A stretch of 64,000 nucleotides of DNA, taken from contig OY992836.1 in assembly GCA_963921425.1 (NCBI GenBank), forward strand, positions 20,687,889-20,751,888, given 5' to 3'. The notes beneath the pieces are model-generated. The model made no database searches, had not been told where the DNA came from, and worked only from the letters and a program-made list of their open reading frames with translations. This document shows positions 21,409-32,889 of the stretch, in pieces (within the stretch, counting starts at the first letter, position 1; each line of letters begins with the position of its first letter). Source of the stretch: Dryas octopetala. Taxonomy: Eukaryota > Streptophyta > Magnoliopsida > Rosales > Rosaceae. A program made the position numbers and the translations under genes.

Positions 21409-22226
21409 TTTTTTGGGTTTATAAAAATTTCCTCTAAATAGGAGTGTGCTTTATATATATAGATAAACCCTTCATCTGAATCAATACCATCCTTTACAGA
21501 CTTGAAAACAAACAGTAATAGTACTATTCGATCTACATGTATATTCAATTTAGTTGGTTTGTCGGTCTGAGGCTCTCTCTCAGGAATGAAAGAGAAGTCA
21601 GAGAGAGATGGGGAGTAAGTGTGAGAATTTCTTCCAGAATAGAGAAACGTTGAGAGACAGTTTTAGATGGATGAATCAATACCATCCTTTACAAGTTTCC
21701 AGTCATTTTAGAAAAAATTAATTGCAAATTTTCAAGCCAGCTACTGTTCAAAGAAGAAGGAAATGGCCAACTTTGGTGTGGTCACTATCATGATTTAGTA
21801 GAGTTCTAATTCATAAGTAATGAACAAGTGAAAGGTTTTGATTTTGAAAGAAAATAAGAAATTAGCTCTAAATCTGCAATTCACCATATATATATGTGGG
21901 TTATGGTATGCAAAAAATCACCATATGCGATTCTCAAAGGAACTTATATGAATTGCATATGAAATTTAGGTTATGGTATCAGTAAAATCAGGACTAGGTA
22001 CAAAAAGTTAAGAATAAATTAAAACTTTAAAAAAGGATAAATCTTGAAAGTAGACCAACCTGTATCACTTTCAAATCCCCAATGGGATCATGGACCTTGG
22101 GTGATTCCAATATGTAAGAATGCTGTCCGTCCAAGCTCTGAAAAAAAAAAAAAAACAAACACAACAAAAAAAACTGAAAATTTTATCAACTAGAAAATAG
22201 GACCATGGAACTAGTTAAGGCTATCA

Positions 22227-22988
22227 AGTTTACAACAACCCTTGTCTTTTTCAAACTACTTTTCCCCAAATTAACTTCATCTACAAAACATAAAAGACAG
22301 TGGAAACTTATTATAATGTGAGGAAGAGATAGAAAAAAGTTGCATTATTTGTGAGGGTAGGCAAATAATTAAATTCATTAAAGCCCAAGGGAAAGTGGAT
22401 TAATTGGATACTGCATATTCAACAGTTACAGAATACTAAGGTTAGCTAAATTCATTGGCTAAATTGTAGTATGAGTAGGGAATCAAAGTCAATGAAACAG
22501 TAAGGGAAATAAATGAATTAATGTTGGATAGAAAGAACATACAGTTCACTATCAGGTGACTAATATGGAGAATTGTGGGACTTCTCTACTTTTCCTTGAA
22601 GAGGAAACAAAGAAAGGCCTGTGGTGTAGTTAGCAACAACACCCCAGTATCTAATATTAGTTTTGGTGGTTTGTGGAAAACAATTGAAAACTCATATCAC
22701 CTTTACCTTATTCCTTTGGTATGTTATTAATTATTAAAGATTCTCTTGTTAGATGTCCCCATGGTGCATTGAATTTCCAATCAATGCTAGGCTGGTATTC
22801 ATCTTCAAGCAGCAATGGATAAAATGTTGTCCTAATTGTTATTTTAATGTCTAATTTCTGTATGGCGATAATACTCACAGCATAATTTTTAATTAATTCT
22901 AAGCACCAATGCTTGTGTATTTCATTATGTTGCTATCCTGCAAACATTTATGGTTTAGGGGTGGTTGAAGAGCTTTGAACTAAGTCAT
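22227..22988. repeat. Diverged direct duplication, copy B
   Basis: Second copy of the blocks at 19741-19834 and 20760-21408, with the middle part missing. It stops about 155 bp before the miR319 hairpin, so it could be promoter or pri-miRNA sequence of that locus (inference). No open frame is conserved between the copies. Confidence 0.8.
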
Positions 22989-23143
22989 GAGCCATACAAC
23001 TGCCACAGTTTCAATTGTAGTTCATAATCTGCCCCTGAACTCTTTGGAACTAGACTACTAGTGTGCTCTCTTATAATTGAACATCATTGTCTCCCTTTTT
23101 GTTCAATCTCCGTTCCCCTATTCTACTTTTTCTGTTTTCATGC

Positions 23144-23246
23144 GAAAATTGCAGAAATGGGGGTTCCTTGCAGCCCAAAACAGTAGCCATGCGATACACT
23201 TGCTCTTTGTTTTGGACTGAAGGGAGCTCCCAATTCTTCTGTTTTC
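23144..23246 (+). ncRNA. MIR319: MIR319 microRNA precursor hairpin
   Basis: 23212-23231 reads TTGGACTGAAGGGAGCTCCC, identical to the mature plant miR319. It sits on the 3' arm of a foldback, as in all known MIR319 genes. The 5' arm (23144-23182) contains TTCCTTGCAGCCCAAAACA, which pairs with TGTTTTGGACTGAAGGGA with a bulge and a few mismatches. The stem extends outward through GCAGAA/TTCTG and AAAA/TTTT. The terminal loop is only about 25 nt (23183-23207). miR319 directs cleavage of class II TCP transcription factor mRNAs and some MYB mRNAs, controlling leaf growth. Known precursors are mostly longer, about 180 nt, so the short loop is odd. Transcript ends are not defined. Confidence 0.8.
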
Positions 23247-23556
23247 TTTCCCCCGTCTTGCTATCTTCATCTCAGCCAGCTTCAGAGGCCAATGCATGCA
23301 TGGTTGATATATAGGCATCGTTATGTGCCCTCCTTGAGCGCAGGTGTCATGTGGGTAAGTTTCATCTCTTATTAATTTTACTGCTTTTACTGCCAGTTGA
23401 TATGAAAGCCCATGATGGTTTTATCTGCTCATTGATGAAACTTGAATCAGTACATTATGAATTTTTGACCATAATATGATGGTTTATGGTTCGATTTTGG
23501 TTTCTCTCACTCTGTGTGCTATGGAGATTATAACAGGGTACCTCTGTTATGCCACA

Positions 23557-23558
<2 letters not shown>

Positions 23559-23592
<34 letters not shown>
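23559..23592. repeat. (GT)n microsatellite
   Basis: About 16 TG units between the miR319 hairpin and the 3' end of the glyoxalase-like gene. Confidence 0.95.
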
Positions 23593-23595
<3 letters not shown>

Positions 23596-23864
23596 ATGTT
23601 TGTCTACCTATCAAGCTACAAGACTCTCTTTTGGCATATAAGCATTAGAACATTGGACAGCTCTCTGTCCTGTTTTATTGATATCTAAAAGACACAAGAT
23701 TACAGGGCATGTATCAACTAAGAGCACAAGGAAAAAAACTACATCTAAGATTACAAAACAACATTACTACCATATATATACACTGGAGATTATGAACAGC
23801 TAAAATCAGGACAAAAAACCAAAGGAAACAGGACAATGTCATGTTTTGTAGCTATTTGTTTATA

Positions 23865-24712
23865 TCATGCACAAGGAAGATAATCTTGTTGGTGTTTGAT
23901 TTGGACTACTGGTTGTTGTATCTGCTGCTGCTGCTGCTGTTGATGCTGATGCTGCTGGACATTGCATTTGACACGTGAACAGGAGGATCTGACTGCAGGC
24001 TCTCCTGCAAGTGGTATCACTGGGAGGTTGTCACAATTACAAATCTCGATCATTGTGCCATCTGGGTCGTGGAAGAAAAGCTGATCTACGTAGATTCCAC
24101 CCTCCTCTACCCTGCTCTTCACGTACTCTATCCCCATCTCCTTCAATTTTCTCTCCACTGTGCTCATGCTCTCACACTGTATATGCATGCCAACCCCAAC
24201 AAATGAATTACTAATCTTCTTCTAGCCAGATAGTCAGTGCACAAAAATACATATATGATATACACAACAGCATACATAAAGAGAGAAGGACCTGGAAAGA
24301 AATGTGGTTGTCCTTGGGGTTAATGTGGCTGATCTTGGGCATCTTATTAGGGTCTTCAGCTTGGAGAAGATGTATGCCAATGCCATAATTGAATAGCCTA
24401 TATATATATATATATATCATTCAGAAGTCAGAACCAAAACCCAATACCAAATTAATATGCAATATGATTGATTGATTTCACAAACAGAGTAAATGCTTTT
24501 CAAGAATTGTATGTATATCTTGATGAGTTGAAAACTTGAAATATATATTAATTATACCATGCACCATTGAAGTCTAAGGAGCCAGGCCTCCTGATTGGAT
24601 GAAACCCAAGAACATTCTGGTAGAAATCAAGGGATTTCTCAACTGATCTGCACATCAGTGAGATGTGATTCAATGACTTCAAATGCAGGGGATTTCCCAT
24701 GCTTTCTTTCAT
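23865..24712 (-). CDS. Glyoxalase I-like / VOC superfamily protein
   Basis: Three coding exons on the minus strand: 24712-24558, 24397-24292, 24176-23865; 190 residues. One vicinal-oxygen-chelate module pair: SLNHISLMCRSVEKSLDFY at the start, GIGIHLLQAE, NPKDNHISFQ, and FFHDPDGTMIEICNCD. Candidate metal ligands are His16, His61, His83 and Glu131. The tail (about residues 155-190) is rich in Gln and His, encoded by CAG/CAA/CAT repeats (23915-23960 on the plus strand). From memory it matches Arabidopsis GLYI4/GLYI7 (At1g15380, At1g80160). Those are annotated as glyoxalase I family, but the position where classic GLO1 carries Glu is His here, so methylglyoxal isomerase activity is uncertain. It is probably cytosolic; no targeting peptide is seen. 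Confidence 0.88.
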
Positions 24713-26004
24713 ATTTCAGAGAGAGGAATTAACTTGTAAAATAGTTTTCAACAGGAAGTAGAGAAAGAAAGACCAAAAAGAGGAACAAATAACAATTAGA
24801 AATTAAATTAAGAGAAGGATTGAAGAGGGTAGCTACATATAACATATTCTGACTTCAATAATTTATAGGGTTGAGAAAGACAATGACGGTGTGCTGCATG
24901 TGTTGTTTCTTCTCTTTCTCAAGTTTCAGATACTGATAGATGTCGATTCCACGTAAGTTACACGTTGCTGACCCATTCGAAGATTGGTATTACTCACTCG
25001 TTTCTTTTATTGACACGTAAGGTTTTGCTGGAAACTTGTAAACTGCAAGTTGCAGACGACGAAACTTCTTGGTCTGCAAAGTGCATGGCAGGCCCTGCAC
25101 TGCAGTCTTGGTACTCGGTGCTAGCCACGCAGCTCCCTGTTACATTTTAATGCGTTATTCATGGTTTAGTTTGTAGTTAGTGGAAGCCATATTGTTTAGA
25201 CCAGTAGAAACAAGGAGGTTAAGGTTTGGCTGTTTAAGATAGCCTTTCACCGATTATAATTTTGCTGACAGAACCAAACGACACCTGAAATTAGATAGGA
25301 ATTAGGAAATATGACAAACAAATTAGCCATTAAAACTGATAGAAAAAGATGCCCGAAAATGGGTAGAAATTAGGATATATTATAAAGTAATTTGAATTCT
25401 CTCCTAACTTTCACTTCTAATATCCAAAGTTATGACTTTTCTAACATTGTGAGACATCACAAGCTAGTTGGTACCAAAATTGGGGATTAAATTTTGAGCT
25501 GTATTTTCTTTTATTGTTTTCAAATAATGGAATTGAATTAATCAATTAATTATTATTCTAGTGATATTTTTATATTAAAGATCTGTATAATATTATATAT
25601 ACACAATTTAACATTTTCATACTATTCCACCTGGACATCTTTCATTATTAGAATAAAATTATTACTAATCTAATAACTTGTTGCCACTTGAATGAAAATT
25701 TAAGGATGGTTAAGAGTTAAGAGATTGAAATGACCCTTTTTGTTTTGTTTGGAAAATGACACTTTATTCCAATTTTTTATCTTATTTTGAGTTATATATA
25801 TCATTGCTCCAATTGGATGTTTATTACCGGATAGCGAACGCAGCACCGCACCACGTCAATACTTAAAAACACAAGGGAAAAAGAGGTCTTTTAGCCAACA
25901 CACTTAGTCATTCACGGAAGCCCCAATTTGCTCCCCGCTCCTAATCCTAGGGTTCTGCCCAAATTTTCCCGGAAAAAAAAAAAAAAAAAAAAATTGGAGA
26001 GAAA
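24713..26004. other. Divergent intergenic region
   Basis: Separates the minus-strand glyoxalase-like gene from MED17, so it must hold both promoters. The part at 25380-25830 is very AT-rich. A CCTAGGGTT telo-box-like motif lies at about 25947-25955, shortly before the MED17 start, followed by an A run. No other gene seen. Confidence 0.55.
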
Positions 26005-26573
26005 ATGGACGGAAAGCTGGAACTCTCTCTGGACAAGCTCCCCATCAAGCGCTTGGAAGTCATTGAAGAAAACGGCCTCGAAAGATTCCCTCCGTACGGC
26101 CCTTAGACTTTGGTTGATTTTCTCGGCAGCCTAACAGAAACTTTGGTCTTACGTGTAATTTTGTGGTTGTTAGTGATGTAGGTTACGAGGAGAAGAGGCA
26201 GTCGCTGATTCGGAGAATCGATTTCGCGTGGGCTGTAGAGAAAGACGAGAAGAAGCAGAAGAAGAGCTCGAAAGAGAGCGCAGCAACGCAATGGCAATGG
26301 CAGAGCATGGTGGAGAACTTACAGTTGGCTCATCAGGAGCTCTCTGTCATTATTGATCTCATCAACACTGTCAGTCTCTCTCTCTCGCATTTCATAAACA
26401 AAGTTTGATAATTTATCACAATGACTTATAAGAATTAAGAATCATAATCTTGTTGTTGTGTCGCATTGCGCCGTGAAATTCGTAAACATGTCCATTGAAT
26501 TCTTAGGTCTTTGTGCACATAATTGACTGAAAAAATGCATGGGGCTAACAAACTTCATTTCAATAGTACAATT

Positions 26574-26610
<37 letters not shown>

Positions 26611-29430
26611 AATTGACTAAAGTAGCAATATATTGGCCTGGAAAAGAAAAAGATTAGAAGTGCTCAGAAATGAAGATTTTGTTTTTGTTATTACCTCTAT
26701 CTCTATTATCCTCGCACTCTGTAGCTATTTGGTGCTTACGGTCTGATATTTTTCATGCATCTTCAGGATTTTGCTTGATCTTAATGGATTGAACCCTAGG
26801 TTTCATTCATCTTTTATGGGAGATAGTCATTTGAAAGAGCAATGCTTCTTATGCTAATGAAAGGTGAATGAGATCTAATCTGGTTTTGTTTTGTTATGCG
26901 CAGGTGGAAGCTAATGATGCTGTAACAGTGGCTAGCATGACCCGGCCAAAGCCATTACCTAATGAAGTTCTGACTGATCTTGCTGTATCTGCAGCAACCA
27001 AGTTACAATGCTTCCGGGTACCAGTTCCTGTTTTTCTTTTCAGTGTGTTGTGTTTGCCTTCCGCCAGATTCATATGACACATGTTTAGTATACTTCAGAT
27101 TGATGACAATGTTCTTCAATAATCAGTTATTAGGAAAATTTCTTTTCATCTTGAAATTCCTTCTGTGTGTGTGTGTGTGTGTGTATTTTATGTGTTGTTC
27201 ATTTCTGCTGCAGCATCTTGGGAAATACTTTAAGCAGTCTGCCAAAGCTTTGGAGCAACAGGTAGCTAGAGAAGCAAGATTTTATGGTGCTCTAATCAGG
27301 TGAGTCTACAATGTTGGATGCTCCAAATTGCTGTAAAGTCAAGCTCACAATATATCTTAGTGGTGATGTTAATTTATTTCCTTTAATTGTTTAGCTTTCT
27401 GCCTGACTTGTTCCACGTCACCTTAGTTGCTTCAATAATTCCCGTTGCTGTCTTCATCCACAAAAGAATTTTGTGATATACTGATGCATTTTTCTCAACT
27501 TGCTCTGTTTATGTATGAGTGAAAGAAACTCATTACAGTAACATTTATATGTTCTTCAACATTATCCTCTATCTTGTATCTTGACAAGCGTATAGACTGC
27601 AGCAGAACTGGAAAGTTAAGCGGCAGCGTGTGGCAGCTTCAGCTTCTGGAAATGAAGGCTTCACCATTGATCTGTTTGACAATTCATTATATGATCCAGC
27701 TGCTGTATTTCGGCCATCTCCTCTGTCTACAGTTCGTGTTGACCATGACTCAGCTGGCATGCTGGCGATAAATTTGCCTCCAAATTTATACCATTGTCTT
27801 CAATTTGGTTTTTTCAGTGCCCATCCAGGTGATAGTCCAATTGAATCCAGTAAAACCAAAGTCCTTTCCTCAAAGGAAACTGATAAAGAATCTGTAACTG
27901 ATGACGAGTGTGTTAAAGAAACGCATTCACTTCTTCGTGAAGTTCATCAAGCAATCTTCGATGAGCAGGTATTTCTTTTTCCTTTCTTTCTTAGTTATCC
28001 CTCTTTCACACTTCTTTTTACTGTTGTTTTTCACTCTTCTGGTGCAGGTATTTGATTTAATAAATCGTGAAGCATTCAACCAATCTTTGGGAGTCAATGT
28101 GACTGGAATACAAGAAAACTATTTACAATTGAACATAGGTCAAGGAACCTCTGTGTTCGTATCACTTGTCCCTTCTAGTCAAGGTGAAGAAACAGTTAAC
28201 AGTCCAAGCGCCCAGGATTTAGAAAATGCAATTTTACCTTTGGACACGTTGGATGGGGTGGATTTACCAGAGGATAAACAGGATCCCCTAAAGAAAAAGT
28301 CAGTAATTCCCAATCGAGTTAGTTGTGAAATATATCTGCAGCAGATTTTTCATCAGCATGTATTTGTCAAAGCAAAGGATAGACCTGCATCTGCAGGTGC
28401 TCGAGTATCTGGTCAACCGGAAAAAGAAGGACCTGGTCTTCTTGGTCATTTCTGTATGTCTTTGGCTCATAGAATCTTTTCAAACAAAGTTCTTATGGAG
28501 CTGGACAATGTGGTAAAGTCCTAAATTCTTGTGAGACATACCAATTTTCAAATTTTATGAGGTTGAAGTTTTCCTCAGTAGTGTTCATGATTCTGTAGGT
28601 TAGAGGGGTACCATATCTGCAGTTGCTATCTCATCCCACTTGGCATTCTCGGACATCCTCATGGACGCTGTTTGTGAAGATTCCTCAATCTATTCTACAT
28701 GCTTGCCAAACTCGAACATCAGACGCACATCACATGAAGAATGTTACTAAATCTCAGTTTCATACTAAGGTGGTTGTAACTGATGATTGCATCAATGTAG
28801 AAGGGGAAGGTGCTCCTAATGTTGTTGGCCTGTTCAAAGGGAATTCCGAGGAAACTTGTTTAATGAACAGATATGACTGTGACTTGGCAGATCTTCCTGT
28901 GATAATTTTACAGCAGGTATTTCTTATAGTTGGTTTCAGTGGCATTGATGATTTTTTTTATTTTTTTTTAAGTGGTATTGACGAGCTAACAAAGATTATG
29001 TACATAGTATGTAAGAATGGTTGTGTGTTTATCTCTGTACGTGCATATGATTGCATGTGGTACTCTACATTTCTTGTGTGATTAAAGTGATTGACTTTGG
29101 CAACAGGTTGCGAGCCAAGTTATTCGCTGGCTTCACGCAGAAGCTCTTATGGTTGGAATAAAGGCAAACCGAGACTTTCTGTGTTTATCTTTTGAGCTGG
29201 AGCAGGGTGAAACACTCAGCTTGGTGGCACATGTGGATCCAGAAGATGGTCAAGGATGCATCTCATGGTGGTTGGTCATCGAGGATGGTTTGATAGAGGA
29301 ACGAAAACTTAACATGGACATTTTTGATGGTGCATCAGAATGTAGGAAGTTCCTAGGTCATCTATCCCTGGAAGTGTTGTATTCAACACTGATGGACTTG
29401 GTAAGCTTGTGCACTGGAGGTGGCAACTGA
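26005..29430 (+). CDS. MED17: Mediator complex subunit 17 (MED17)
   Basis: MED17 is a scaffold subunit of the Mediator head module that links transcription factors to RNA polymerase II in the nucleus. Eight coding exons: 26005-26093, 26174-26369, 26904-27017, 27214-27299, 27596-27968, 28048-28512, 28599-28916, 29107-29430; 654 residues, close to the Arabidopsis protein (At5g20170). It begins MDGKLELSLDKLPIKRLEVI; a Lys-rich stretch (KDEKKQKKSSKES) follows, then the conserved MVENLQLAHQELSVIIDLI and SMTRPKPLPNE segments, the KQSAKALEQQVAREARFYG helix and GNEGFTIDLFDNSLYDP. Every joint is in frame. Intron 2 holds a (GA)n run (26576-26608) and intron 3 a (GT)n run (27163-27184). Plant MED17 is also needed for miRNA gene transcription, which is general knowledge, not shown here. 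Confidence 0.95.
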
Positions 29431-31495
29431 TGGCCAAGCATAGCGTCATTGTGCTTTCCAAGAGGAATAGCTTCTTGCTCTGGTAGTTTCTTTTAGTCTG
29501 CCATATTGCATAACATGTTAGTAGTGAAATGTTAATATAATCGTTACTGGTTATTCTAGTCTCTGCCATGCCTCTTGACTAGGTCAGTAATCTGATTCAG
29601 GTGTTGAATACAACACTTCCCAATGCATAGACCAGAGGTTCCAAGAACAAATGCTTATTGTTATTACTTTTCTTGAAAGAAACTCATCAGCAGCTCAGTC
29701 TTTGAAATATCAACACAGGTCACTTCCATTCAACGAAAAAGATTATGAGTGCGCGGTTCATGTGGAAAATGACTTGTAGGTATAGATTTTTCATGAAAGA
29801 CCTTGAATTGTAAACCAGAGGACTTCATGAAACTGAAAAATAAAAGCATAATCAAGCTCTAAATTAATATATATTTATTTAGTATGTGGTGCATTTATGT
29901 GCTTCTATTATTCTATATATTGGTCATTTCGTTAGTTTTGAATGTAGGTGTTTCTTGTTCTGTTAAAATGTAGCAAATATAGAAAACCTATCAATCTATC
30001 ATCAATTGTGGCATGTACTGTACTACTGTGCACCCTAAATCCGTAATTGGGTCCCCATTGACCATTGTAATTAAATAAAATCCAGCCTTGTACTAAGTGG
30101 GAGGGCATTAACTCTTAACATCCCAGGTTGGCTGGTTCCAGATGGGCATGACCCAACACAACAACAGAAATACTATGTGTGGCTCATATCCACAACAACC
30201 CTTTTAGTGCCCACTAAAGTAAGATAGGAAATTCTACTTAAGAAAACAGCAACATTCCCTCCTTTTTCTTTGGTGGCTTGAGTTGGATGGAAAACTCATC
30301 CGCAAAACTCCCAACAGTGCTTAGCAAGCAATGCCCCAGTAAAACCCCAAAACAAATGCTTGCTTTCCAAGCAGGCAAAGGCAAAGCAGCAAGAACAAAA
30401 AACAAAAGCCACCGCATTACTTCTTCTAGAGAAGTCAACTGAGAATGAAAGAAGCTGGACTTTTCTGGTCTTGGCCAATCATTCCTTTCCAAGTTTTCAA
30501 ACATCATATCATACCCTCAGCATCAAGACTCAAGAGTAAATTAAAAATAAAAACAAAAATAGAAGGACACCTGTCACAACAAAATTAAAGGAAGGAAAAT
30601 TACAAAAAATAAAAATTATTATAAAAATATAGAAGGTTCCTTCTTTCCCTAAACATTCTTCAAACGTGTACGAAACGAATCATATCAAATCCATAGTTGC
30701 CCTGTTATAAATTTTTATCCAAACATTTTCCGTTATAAGATCCCTCCTTCCCTCTCCCCAGCTAAACAGTAAACAAATATATTAGTATACACGCTCCTCA
30801 CACAGACACAGAGACAGAGTCAACCAAAAGACTTAAATGCCCCTTCTTGAGTTCCGTTAGTTTACAGCTTTGCTTTTTCTACTAGGAGTCCAGGACTCCT
30901 GCTTGGGATTGATGTCTGGATTCGGAGAAACCGATGAAATTGCCGTGTGGGTTTCGACGAGAGGTTGAATTCACAAAGTGGGTTTCAAGAATCTAAAGCA
31001 TTCGTTCTTCGTGGAGGGAGTATTTGGGACTTGGGCTCCAGATGGGTTTGTTCTGAAATTCTTCTTTGGGTCTTTGATTCACTTTTTTTCTTTTTATATA
31101 TTCAAATTCGAGATGGTATTGCGGGAATTTGGATTTCTGATTGGGGTTCTTAGGATTGTCAAGATTTATTGGTTCTTTGGTATTCGTTGCTTTGATAAAG
31201 ACGTGGACTTGTTTCATTTTAGGTGATATTGGATATAGGGTGATTGACGACCTGTAGTGCATTCTCTTTATACCACATTTTTTGTATTCAATTTCCAAAG
31301 ATTGTTATAGGTATTGAAAACACATTGCTGGTTGATATTGATTGGAGGGTAGGAGCAGTAGAAGAGTACAATATTTACTAGATTCTTTGTAGAATTGAAT
31401 TTTGCCAGTGTATTTAGCAATTGGAGAGGTCTTGTCAGATTCTGCGGCTTGAGATTCTTGTAGTTGGTTTAGTCAGTATATTGTTAGTCACTACC
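29431..31495. other. Spacer with UTRs
   Basis: The 3' UTR of MED17, then a promoter and probably a non-coding leader exon of the next gene (about 30880-31495, T-rich with intron-like text). The minus-strand frame at 30238-30507 is hydrophobic but has no resemblance and an unsupported start. No gene called. Confidence 0.5.
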
Positions 31496-32889
31496 ATGTC
31501 GGGTGGTACACCTGTTGGTACACCGGTTGGGGGTGGGCATATGAGACAGAGGCATAGCCAGGGTTATGCATCGAGTGGCGATGATCTTGAGGATGATGCG
31601 TGCTCTATGCTGCACAGTTCGTCGCCACCAAATCCGAGAGTTTGGTCACGGATTGAGATTGTGGAGAATGTTCTTTGGCTTGCCTCAGCGGCATTCATTG
31701 TATACTATGGTGATAGGAAGTCCAACTTGATACATCTCTTGTGGCATGATGACAGAATCAGAAGGTATAAATTTAGCTTGAATGTTTTGAATTTTCATTT
31801 CTGATTATTTTGTTTGTTCATTTGATATAAGAAATTATCTTTCTGTCATATAAATATATGCTAAATGCTACTGTTTCATTACTATATGTTAAGATTTTCT
31901 ATAGGACTAATATAATTAGTATGACTTGGTAAATTCTTGGGTAGTTGGGGAATGATCTAGACACCATACTCATGGATGTGTGGTGGTACATATTTCTATT
32001 GAGTTGCCCGGTTTCTTATACACATTTTGATAGAGTTTAAAATTCTTTTTGCTGTAATGTTTGTCATTCTAGAAATGAAAACTATTTAGGAAACATGTTG
32101 AAAAATGTCCTCTCTTCCTTTAATTTCCATTTTTTTTTTCAGTTTAATTACTATTTTAATTTAAAATTATGGTCAAGTCATTCATCCATAGGTTTGCTTA
32201 AGTTTTGGATAATGTGTATGACAAGCCTAATTGTACCGGTTTGAAGATAGGCTTTGCATGCATACATTTAGTTGCTCAAGAATTAGATAGTGTGTTAGTT
32301 AATCGAGAGCATCAACATTTTAAAGTTGGCATTCTTATCTCTTTTCTATATCTTGTAGATTGCCTTTATACCTTGGGATGGTGGGCGTGGTTGTGAATGT
32401 TATCATATTCTGTTATACAAGTATGTCAGCATGGAGTGTCAGGAGATTTGATGAAAAATGGGAATTAACAAGCATATCTGCTCTCCCATTCGTAACACTA
32501 CTTGGCGTCATCTCCTTTTGCTTGTAAGAGGAACCATAATACAATTCCATTTCACATTCATCAGGTGGTATCTTTGGGATTGCTGCTTCTGACTTGTTGA
32601 CTTCTGCTTTTTTGGCAGGTTCTGCTTTGCTTTGTGGCCAGTATGGAGTTTCTTGACCCTTCCTCTTCTGGTACATCCCAAAAATTCCTTTTGATTTTGC
32701 CATTCCTTGTATGTGTACAGTATATTACTTGTGGCAGCTGTCTAATTACTCTTCATATTGCTGCAGTTCACGCTCTTTATGGCATGCATGGTTATATGTC
32801 CATACATTATAATCGGGATATTTAGGCAACAACATGATGTGCTGCGTACAGATTATGCCTCCTCAGATTTATTTGAGAAACAATACTGA
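31496..32889 (+). CDS. TMEM128-like multi-pass membrane protein
   Basis: Four coding exons: 31496-31764, 32359-32523, 32619-32670, 32767-32889; 202 residues. The N-terminal 60 residues are soluble and Gly/Ser/Asp-rich (MSGGTPVGTPVGGGHMRQRH, then an acidic patch). Four hydrophobic segments follow: around ENVLWLASAAFIVYYG, PLYLGMVGVVVNVIIFCY, SALPFVTLLGVISFCLLFCF and FTLFMACMVICPYIIIGIF. The short hydrophilic tail ends SSDLFEKQY. The arrangement matches the TMEM128 family, small ER-type proteins of unknown biochemical role; the name is from the overall pattern rather than a catalytic motif. Exon 2 contains an internal GTATGT at 32421, but reading through it gives the conserved-looking SMSAWSVRRFDEKWE segment, so I kept it as coding. 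Confidence 0.8.

Noticed and set aside
30238-30507. Hydrophobic 89-residue frame on the minus strand
   Set aside because: No resemblance, no splice partners, and it lies in the promoter side of the TMEM128-like gene.
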